A DNA stretch of 11,221 bases from an uncultured Campylobacter sp. (GTDB lineage Bacteria; Campylobacterota; Campylobacteria; Campylobacterales; Campylobacteraceae), in contig NZ_CALKTQ010000197.1 in NCBI RefSeq assembly GCF_937997465.1, positions 1-11,221 of the forward strand, read 5' to 3'. Under the pieces are notes generated by a model. That model saw only the letters and a list, made by a program, of their open reading frames with translations, was not told where the DNA came from and did no database searches. Of the stretch, positions 1-5,453 are shown piece after piece. Position 1 is the stretch's first letter. Each line of letters begins with the position of its first letter. A program made the position numbers and the translations under genes.

Positions 1-438
1 GTTAAATTCGCCAAGCACATGGCCGGTTACAGCGCTTTCGCCTTTGTGCGCGCTTCTACCGATACCGATACGCACGCGCTCGTAGTCTGCACCCATTAAC
101 ACGTCGATTGACTTTAGGCCGTTGTGTCCGCCGTTTCCGCCGCCCTTTTTAAATTTAACGACGCCGAAATTTAGATCAAGGTCATCATGAATCACGATAA
201 TACGCTCGGGTTTATAAAAATCGGCTACGGCTTTTACGCTTCGTCCGCTTAGGTTCATAAAGGTTGTCGGTTTTAGAAAAAGTAAATTTTGGAATTTAAA
301 CAGCTCGCCTTGAAATTTGACCGAGCTTACATCTGTAAAATTTGAGTTTTTAAGTCTATCTATCAGCATAAAGCCGACGTTGTGTCTTGTTTTGGAGTAC
401 TCGGGACCGGGATTCCCCAGTCCAGCTATGAGTATCAA
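1..438 (-). CDS. pth: Peptidyl-tRNA hydrolase, N-terminal 146 codons (C-terminus beyond window edge)
   Basis: Pth cleaves the ester bond between peptide and tRNA in peptidyl-tRNAs released from stalled ribosomes, recycling tRNA in the cytoplasm. The frame reads straight through to the window edge, and its start resembles the family from the first residue (I-L-I-A-G-L-G-N-P-G). Visible active-site elements are Asn9, His19 in TRHNVGF (the catalytic His20 of E. coli), Met61 in FMNLSG, Asp85 in HDDLDL and Asn106 in GGHNGLKS. The start must be TTG: an in-frame stop lies five codons upstream, no ATG intervenes, and AAGG sits six bases before it, overlapping the rplY stop codon. About 35 to 45 C-terminal residues are missing only because the window ends. 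The 8-bp gap to rplY implies co-transcription and probably coupled translation. Confidence 0.95.
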   Translation of the reverse strand, partial: MILIAGLGNPGPEYSKTRHNVGFMLIDRLKNSNFTDVSSVKFQGELFKFQNLLFLKPTTFMNLSGRSVKAVADFYKPERIIVIHDDLDLNFGVVKFKKGGGNGGHNGLKSIDVLMGADYERVRIGIGRSAHKGESAVTGHVLGEFN

Positions 439-444
439 GGCTAG

Positions 445-448
445 CCTT
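445..448 (-). promoter_or_regulatory. Shine-Dalgarno AAGG for pth, overlapping the rplY stop
   Basis: AAGG lies six bases upstream of the TTG start of pth and shares two bases with the TAA stop of rplY. It fixes the TTG as the start and suggests that ribosomes finishing rplY can reinitiate on pth. Confidence 0.6.
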
Positions 449-983
449 ATTTAGCTTTTATTACGCCTAGAACCGCTACGCGGTCAGCATCGATCATAGT
501 TACGCCCGCAGGAACGGCTATGTCACGCACTAGGACAGTGTTGTCTATATCAAGGCCGCTAACGTCTATGTCGAATGAATTCGGCAAATTTTCAGCCGTG
601 CATTTTACGGCTAAGCGTCTTTTTGAGATGATCAAAACGCCTTTATTTTTTAGACCCACAGGAGTTCCGTAAGGTTTAACCGGAATCATATACTTTGAGA
701 CGACGCCTGGAAGCGCAACCTTTAAATCAACGTGTTTTAGCGCGTTTGTCACAGGGTCTTTTTGGTATTCGACTACTACGACTTTTAAGGTTTTTCCGCC
801 TACTTTTACGTCAAACGCAAGGCTCTCTTTTTTGCGAACCTCTTTTATAAAATCGTTGATTTTAAAAGCGGCTTGCACGTTCTCTAATCCCTTGCCGTAA
901 ATGTTGGCGATTAGATAACCATCTCTTCTCAAGGCTTTTGACGCCTTTTTACCGATACTCTCTCTAACGATACCTTCTAACAT
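447..983 (-). CDS. rplY: 50S ribosomal protein L25, long Ctc-type form
   Basis: This protein binds 5S rRNA in the central protuberance of the 50S subunit. It is 178 residues long, the length of the two-domain Ctc (TL5) form and not the roughly 95-residue E. coli L25. The N-terminal domain (about 1-90) carries the family signature K-A-S-K-A-L-R-R-D-G-Y followed by A-N-I-Y-G-K-G, and also K-D-P-V-T-N-A-L-K-H-V-D-L. The C-terminal beta domain (about 92-178) contains P-V-K-P-Y-G-T-P-V-G-L-K-N-K-G-V-L and ends at I-K-A-K. The ATG is preceded by AAAGGA at good spacing. It is followed directly by pth, a common pairing since both serve translation. The 58-bp gap to the upstream pilT-like gene is large enough for its own promoter. 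Confidence 0.97.
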   Translation of the reverse strand: MLEGIVRESIGKKASKALRRDGYLIANIYGKGLENVQAAFKINDFIKEVRKKESLAFDVKVGGKTLKVVVVEYQKDPVTNALKHVDLKVALPGVVSKYMIPVKPYGTPVGLKNKGVLIISKRRLAVKCTAENLPNSFDIDVSGLDIDNTVLVRDIAVPAGVTMIDADRVAVLGVIKAK

Positions 984-1041
984 CGTTTTCCTTTCTTGAA
1001 AAATAGAAGCCGATGATACCCAAATTTATATAAATTTCGCC
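984..1041 (-). promoter_or_regulatory. Possible rplY-pth promoter region
   Basis: This 58-bp gap is the only break of that size between the PilT-family gene and pth. On the minus strand it contains TATAAA (1030-1025) inside a 16-bp AT-only perfect palindrome, then TATCAT nearer the gene, and AAAGGA before the rplY ATG. TATAAA would make an acceptable sigma-70 -10 element, and Campylobacter promoters generally lack a clear -35 box. No GC-rich terminator hairpin for the preceding gene is visible. This is inferred from motifs only. Confidence 0.35.
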
Positions 1042-3315
1042 TTACTTGATATCTTTGAGCGCAATAACTTCGCTTTGAAATTCTTTTAAAAGCTCGGCAT
1101 CCTCTTCGATAGAGGCAACCATCGCTCGTTTTTTAGCAAGGTCGGCACTCTTGATTTTGATATCGAGGTTTTCCCTTCTGCTGGCGCTTTTTAGCGCTTC
1201 TTCTTTTGTTATAATTCCCGAAGCATACATATCAAGCAAATGCTGCTCAAAGGTCTGCATTCCGTAGGTATTTTTACTTTGTTCTATCGCGTCGTAAATT
1301 TCGCTATCTCTATCTTCTAAGATCATATCTCTTATTCTTATGTTTTTTACCATTATTTCGCAAGCGACGCGGCGTTTGCCGGTCGTAGTCACGACAAGGC
1401 GCTGAGATATGATAGCCTCCGCAACCGAGGCAAAGGTCATCCTTATGCGGTTTTGCTCCTCTTTAGGAAACATATTTATGACGCGGCCGATAGTTTCTTT
1501 AGCATCAAGGGTGTGAAGTGTAGCAAGCACCAAGTGTCCTGTTTCTGCTGCATTTATCGCGGTTCTAACAGTCTCTAGGTCTCTCATCTCGCCTACAAAT
1601 ATAACATCCGGATCCTCACGCAAAGAAGCCCTTAGCGCGTCGGCGAAACTATCTACGTCTTGGCCGATACCGCGCTGATTTATTACGCTTTTGTCGTCGT
1701 TATATATAAACTCGATCGGATCTTCGATAGTGACGATGTGGTAGTTTTTTGTGTGATTTAGGTGGTTTATCATGCTAGCTAGTGTCGTTGTTTTACCGCT
1801 ACCGGTAGGTCCAGTTACTAGGATGATGCCTCTATTTACTTTATTGCAAAGCTTTTCAATAACAGGCGGCAATAAAAGCTCGGACATCGTAGGAATTTTC
1901 GTTGGGATCGTTCTAAATACTAAAGATACGCCATCCATCTGCAAAAAGACGTTTGAACGGAAACGGTAGTCGTCGTTTAATTTATATGTAAAATCCACAC
2001 TCTTTTTTTTCATAAGATTGTAATAATTCGCCCCTAAAATCTCCTTTGCAAGTAGTATCGAGTTGTCGTAATCTAAAATTTTATCGCCCATCGTAAATAT
2101 CTCGCCGTTAAATCTACCGCGAACTACTTTGCTGGATTTTACGTGCAAGTCGCTACCGCCAAGCTCGATAAGTTTTGTTAGATACCCATCCAGTATAACC
2201 TTCATTTCGGCTTTTTTTTCGTTCTCCTCGTCACTCTGCGGCACCGTGGTTCTAATCGGCATCCCGAAAGTTTCATCTTCCATACCGATGCCAAGCTCGG
2301 CTAAAAGCGCCGCCCTGTCCTTGTATTTAACCGGTCGCACTTCAGGTTTTTTTAACGTATTTGTTTGGTTTTCTTGCCTATCGTTTATAGTTTGCGCTTG
2401 CGCCGCAACTTTATTTGCGGCAGTTTGCATTTGTATGAAATTCGGCTCTAAATTTTGCGCTTGCGATTCACGCAAATTTGTGGATTCGTCGATATTTTTT
2501 TGCTCTTTATTTTGCCGATCGTCTCCAAAACCAACGTTTAAATTCGGCTTAGCGGCGACTACGTTTATCTCATCTTTGATTGCGCCGATTTTATCCTCTA
2601 TATCTTTATTTTCTTCATCTTGAACTATGCTAAATTCGTTTTGAAAAAAGTCTAAAATTTGATCCTTTTCGCTAGGGTGCTGTTGCATGCCGACCTCTTC
2701 TTGCGTAAATTTAATACCCAAATCATCCAAACTTACGTTATCTCCGCCAAATTTTACATCCGGCGTTTCATCGCAAATCGACTGTTCTTGCGCCGTAGCT
2801 TTCGCAGTCTCGTCAAACTCATCTTTTTTTGGCGGCATCTCGTCCAGTGCGTCTATTTCGCTCAGTGCTTCGTTGATAGCTTGGAGATTTTCGCTTAGCT
2901 CGTGTTTTTTTGCCTCCAAGTCACCAGGCTCGATAAAACCGTCAAATTTGACGGTTTCCGCCGCTTCTTTGATTTTTACGGGCTCATCGTCTATGGGTTT
3001 GAGCGCAGGCAAGTTCTCAAAATCAAAATTTTGTCCAAATTTAAACATGGGCTCATGATCGCTCAAATTTTTATCTGCAACTTCGCCGATCTTCTGCTCA
3101 TCTTTTTCAGATTTTAGCTCTATTATTTGCTCTTCTTGCGAATCTTCTTTATTTTTATCTCTTATTTTTTGTATATCGTTTTTTACCGCATTCGCTCTTA
3201 GATTTATAATACGCTCAAGTTCGTCGTCTTGAGTGTCAAATTTAATACTAGAACCGATAGGCTCGTAGTCCATTGCATCTTCTTGCTGCGACGAGGTAAA
3301 TCTCAAAGGCTTCAT
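1042..3315 (-). CDS. pilT: PilT-family retraction ATPase with long acidic N-terminal extension
   Basis: The C-terminal half (about 371-720) is a type IV pilus twitching ATPase. It has an N-terminal PilT domain (LGGSDLHVKSS, about 385-396), Walker A GPTGSGKT (502-509), Asp box TIEDPIEF (529-536), Walker B DPDVIFVGEMRD (568-579), His box with His594 and His601, and a C-terminal NIRIRDMILEDR stretch matching the AIRNLIRE motif of PilT, followed by YGMQTFEQHL. PilT motors power pilus retraction or DNA uptake at the inner membrane. Residues 1-370 are unusual: rich in Asp, Glu, Lys, Gln and Asn, probably disordered, and unlike anything I recognise. About 35 further helix-prone residues follow the core. 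The usual family length is roughly 345-380. The ATG overlaps the tal stop by 4 bp. A second in-frame ATG at codon 15 has an AGAAG sequence upstream and could be the real start. No pilin or other pilus gene is in the window. Confidence 0.93.
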   Translation of the reverse strand: MKPLRFTSSQQEDAMDYEPIGSSIKFDTQDDELERIINLRANAVKNDIQKIRDKNKEDSQEEQIIELKSEKDEQKIGEVADKNLSDHEPMFKFGQNFDFENLPALKPIDDEPVKIKEAAETVKFDGFIEPGDLEAKKHELSENLQAINEALSEIDALDEMPPKKDEFDETAKATAQEQSICDETPDVKFGGDNVSLDDLGIKFTQEEVGMQQHPSEKDQILDFFQNEFSIVQDEENKDIEDKIGAIKDEINVVAAKPNLNVGFGDDRQNKEQKNIDESTNLRESQAQNLEPNFIQMQTAANKVAAQAQTINDRQENQTNTLKKPEVRPVKYKDRAALLAELGIGMEDETFGMPIRTTVPQSDEENEKKAEMKVILDGYLTKLIELGGSDLHVKSSKVVRGRFNGEIFTMGDKILDYDNSILLAKEILGANYYNLMKKKSVDFTYKLNDDYRFRSNVFLQMDGVSLVFRTIPTKIPTMSELLLPPVIEKLCNKVNRGIILVTGPTGSGKTTTLASMINHLNHTKNYHIVTIEDPIEFIYNDDKSVINQRGIGQDVDSFADALRASLREDPDVIFVGEMRDLETVRTAINAAETGHLVLATLHTLDAKETIGRVINMFPKEEQNRIRMTFASVAEAIISQRLVVTTTGKRRVACEIMVKNIRIRDMILEDRDSEIYDAIEQSKNTYGMQTFEQHLLDMYASGIITKEEALKSASRRENLDIKIKSADLAKKRAMVASIEEDAELLKEFQSEVIALKDIK
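2936..2957. repeat. Perfect 22-bp palindrome inside the PilT N-terminal extension
   Basis: Two 8-base arms, AAACCGTC and its reverse complement GACGGTTT, flank the self-complementary centre AAATTT, so all 11 base pairs match. In the coding (minus) direction the second arm is followed by one more T, giving a GC stem with a T4 run that resembles a short intrinsic terminator. It encodes V-K-F-D-G-F within the low-complexity region. Function unknown. Confidence 0.8.
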
Positions 3316-4307
3316 TTAAGCGCTTTCATTATATCTTCAAATGCCGTCACGAACTGCTTTAAGCCGTCGTTTAGCAAGTCTTTGTAAACCTTCTCCATAT
3401 CTATGTCGGCTCTTTTTACTACGCCAAAAAATTTCTCTATACTATCGTCGCTAACGGCGGTTTTAGGTTCGTTTTTGCTCGCGATAAAAGCTTTGATAGT
3501 ATCAAGCGGAGCCGTATTTACCGCATTTTGATACATTAGCTCTTTTACGTAGTAGTCTTTTGCCAGCTCATCGCCCTTTACGCCCGTGCTAGCAAATAGC
3601 GCGCGCGTCGTCGGCAAGCTTTTATTTTCTATGATTTTATAAATTTTAGTTGCGTTCATAATACCGATTTGACCCGTCGGTAGCGAGTTCTCGCGCATTT
3701 TTTCATCTAGCAAGCGATCAAATCTGCTAACAAAAATACTAATCACACTTTTTGGTAGCGGCGTTAGTGGAAATTTTTTCTCATAGGCTTTCACGCCCTC
3801 CTCAAAAGCGTCCAAACACGCTACGGCTTGCTCCGGCGAGAAAATTAGCGTCGCATTTACAGCGATACCGCGCGCGGTTAGAGCGCCCATAGCTTCAAAG
3901 CCCGCTTTTGTCGCAGGGATTTTGATCATGACGTTTGGCATGCCGATCTCTGCGTGTAGCCTAGCGCCCTCGTCCACCGTAGCCGCGGCGTTATCGCAAA
4001 AGCTAGGATCGACCTCGATGCTAACAAACCCGTCGTCGCCGTTTGCGTAATGCCTCAAAAGCTTGGTCGCGGCTATCTTGATATCTTGCACCGCGAGCGC
4101 CTCGTAAAGCGCCTTTGGATATTTTTTGCCCATTTGGCCGATGACGTCCTTGTAGGAGTCCGACAAAAACGCGGCTTTAAAGATAGACGGATTTGAGGTC
4201 ACGCCGTTAATAGCGCCTATTTGAAGTAAATTTTCAAACTCGTCTTGCAAAAAGTCGCGCTCGATAAAGTCGCACCACAATGAAAAATTTATATCGTTAT
4301 TAAACAT
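3312..4307 (-). CDS. tal: Transaldolase
   Basis: Transaldolase moves a three-carbon dihydroxyacetone unit between sedoheptulose-7-phosphate and glyceraldehyde-3-phosphate in the non-oxidative pentose phosphate pathway. The Schiff-base lysine is Lys129 in MIKIPAT. Other family motifs are GVTSNPSIF (35-43), SIEVDPS (96-102), NATLIFSPEQA (151-161) and IFVSRFDRL (191-199). At 331 residues it is the usual length for the longer enzymatic form, not the short F6P-aldolase-like type. The ATG is preceded by an AAGGCGAG ribosome site. It starts 13 bp after serB, and its TGA overlaps the ATG of the PilT-family gene (ATGA), so the two are probably translated together. I see no metabolic link to that neighbour. 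Synteny with serB-tal in C. jejuni, recalled from memory, supports the call. Confidence 0.96.
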   Translation of the reverse strand: MFNNDINFSLWCDFIERDFLQDEFENLLQIGAINGVTSNPSIFKAAFLSDSYKDVIGQMGKKYPKALYEALAVQDIKIAATKLLRHYANGDDGFVSIEVDPSFCDNAAATVDEGARLHAEIGMPNVMIKIPATKAGFEAMGALTARGIAVNATLIFSPEQAVACLDAFEEGVKAYEKKFPLTPLPKSVISIFVSRFDRLLDEKMRENSLPTGQIGIMNATKIYKIIENKSLPTTRALFASTGVKGDELAKDYYVKELMYQNAVNTAPLDTIKAFIASKNEPKTAVSDDSIEKFFGVVKRADIDMEKVYKDLLNDGLKQFVTAFEDIMKALK

Positions 4308-4320
4308 TTTTCTCGCCTTT

Positions 4321-4944
4321 TTATATCAAATTTATGATCTCGCGCAAATCTTTTTTATCCACGCAACAAGTTGCCGCTTGCCTCAAAATTTGCTTCGCGC
4401 AAAACGCGATTTTTAAATTTGAATGCTCAAACATAGATAAGTCGTTGGCGCCGTCGCCCACGCTCATCGTCTGCTCTTTTGAGATACCGAGCAAATTTTG
4501 TAAATTTGCAAGCATCGCGCCCTTTGAAAAGCCAAACATCATCTCGCCGCCCACGAGTCCGGTTAGGATGCCGTCTTTGTGGTGCAGGATATTTGCAAAG
4601 CTAGCGTCAAATTTTAGCTTCTCTTGCGCCCTGTCCGTGCCCGAGTGAAATCCGCCGCTAAAAACTACGACCTTGATGCCTTTGCTTTTTAGATGTGCGA
4701 TCAACTCGGCGGCTCCTGGCATGAGCGGCAAATTTGAGCAAATTTGATCTACTTTAGCAAGCTCAAGCCCCTTTAAAAGCGAAACGCGGCGTGTCAAGCT
4801 CTCGAAAAAATCAAGCTCGCCCGCCATCGCTTTTGCAGTTATTTCACTGACCTCATCGCCCACGCCCTTTGCTGCAGCTAGAAAATCTATCGTCTCGCCG
4901 TCCATCAGCGTCGAATCAAAATCAAATACGCAAAGCTTTATCAA
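4321..4944 (-). CDS. serB: Phosphoserine phosphatase (HAD superfamily)
   Basis: SerB hydrolyses O-phosphoserine to serine, the last step of serine biosynthesis. HAD motif I is FDFDST (Asp8 nucleophile, Asp10 acid/base) followed by LMDGET, which is diagnostic for SerB. Motif II is VVVFSGG (Ser96), motif III Lys141 in GFSKG, and motif IV SVGDGANDLSM (Asp164 and Asp168 bind magnesium). The 207 residues match the compact epsilonproteobacterial form without the N-terminal ACT-like domain of E. coli SerB. The start is TTG: no ATG is available, the family sequence M-I-K-L-C-V-F-D begins exactly here, and AGGG lies six bases upstream. The gene follows cheW by 8 bp and precedes tal by 13 bp, the same order I recall in C. 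jejuni. Confidence 0.96.
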   Translation of the reverse strand: MIKLCVFDFDSTLMDGETIDFLAAAKGVGDEVSEITAKAMAGELDFFESLTRRVSLLKGLELAKVDQICSNLPLMPGAAELIAHLKSKGIKVVVFSGGFHSGTDRAQEKLKFDASFANILHHKDGILTGLVGGEMMFGFSKGAMLANLQNLLGISKEQTMSVGDGANDLSMFEHSNLKIAFCAKQILRQAATCCVDKKDLREIINLI

Positions 4945-4950
4945 ATTTGA

Positions 4951-4954
4951 CCCT
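4951..4954 (-). promoter_or_regulatory. Shine-Dalgarno AGGG for serB, overlapping the cheW stop
   Basis: AGGG is six bases before the TTG start of serB and contains the last two bases of the cheW TAG stop. It decides the non-ATG start and implies coupling of serB translation to cheW. Confidence 0.6.
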
Positions 4955-5450
4955 AGAAATCGCGTTTTAGTAGTGCTTCGACTTTTAAAATCGTAAGGAT
5001 GTTGTTGTCTCTTTTGCCGATACCGTAAATCATGCCTTTGTCTTTTAAAAGCGTTTCAGGCGGCGGATCGATCCTGTTTTGCTGTATTCTGATGGCTTCC
5101 GTTAATCTATCGATCACAAATCCCGCAACATTATCGCCCTCTTTCATCACGATGTACCTCGTGCTTGGGCTAGGTTTTGCGGCATTTAGAGAAAATTTTT
5201 TTCTCAAATCGATTAGCGGAATGACGCTACCGCGCAGATTAAACACGCCCAAAACATACTCAGGCACGCTAGGTACGCGAGTGTATTCGATCGGCTTAAT
5301 TATCTCTTGGATATTTAAAATGGGTATCGCATACTCCTCGTCGCCAACGATAAAGCCGACTAGCTGGACGATCTCCTCGCGCTCTTTTTCGCTCGGGTCT
5401 ATCACCTGTCTTTTTTGTCTTTTTAGAACCTGATTTAGTTTGTCGTTCAT
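4953..5450 (-). CDS. cheW: Chemotaxis coupling protein CheW
   Basis: CheW links chemoreceptors to the kinase CheA in polar signalling arrays. The 165 residues form a single CheW domain (about 27-162) after a short charged N-terminal tail. Characteristic segments are Q-L-V-G-F-I-V-G-D-E-E-Y-A-I-P (29-43), the V-P-S-V-P-E-Y-V-L-G-V-F-N-L-R-G stretch (59-74) and V-I-P-L-I-D-L-R (76-83). The ATG follows the cheA stop by 3 bp, and AGGAT formed by the last cheA codons serves as its ribosome site. Position directly after cheA matches the usual co-expression of the two partners at a fixed ratio. Confidence 0.97.
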   Translation of the reverse strand: MNDKLNQVLKRQKRQVIDPSEKEREEIVQLVGFIVGDEEYAIPILNIQEIIKPIEYTRVPSVPEYVLGVFNLRGSVIPLIDLRKKFSLNAAKPSPSTRYIVMKEGDNVAGFVIDRLTEAIRIQQNRIDPPPETLLKDKGMIYGIGKRDNNILTILKVEALLKRDF

Positions 5451-5453
5451 GTT

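Noticed and set aside
2129..2623. A 164-codon plus-strand open frame opposite the PilT-family gene.
   Set aside because: It is antisense to a clearly coding frame, is dominated by Ser, Phe, Leu and Cys as expected of a reverse-frame shadow, and matches no family.
4305..4320. The short gap between serB and tal as a promoter.
   Set aside because: Only 13 bp, fully accounted for by the tal ribosome site, so read-through from serB is the simpler explanation.
5189..5205. Inverted repeat GAGAAAA/TTTTCTC with a T-rich loop, resembling a terminator.
   Set aside because: It is AT-rich, lies inside the conserved cheW frame encoding K-K-F-S-L, and is explained by AAA, TTT and CTC codons.
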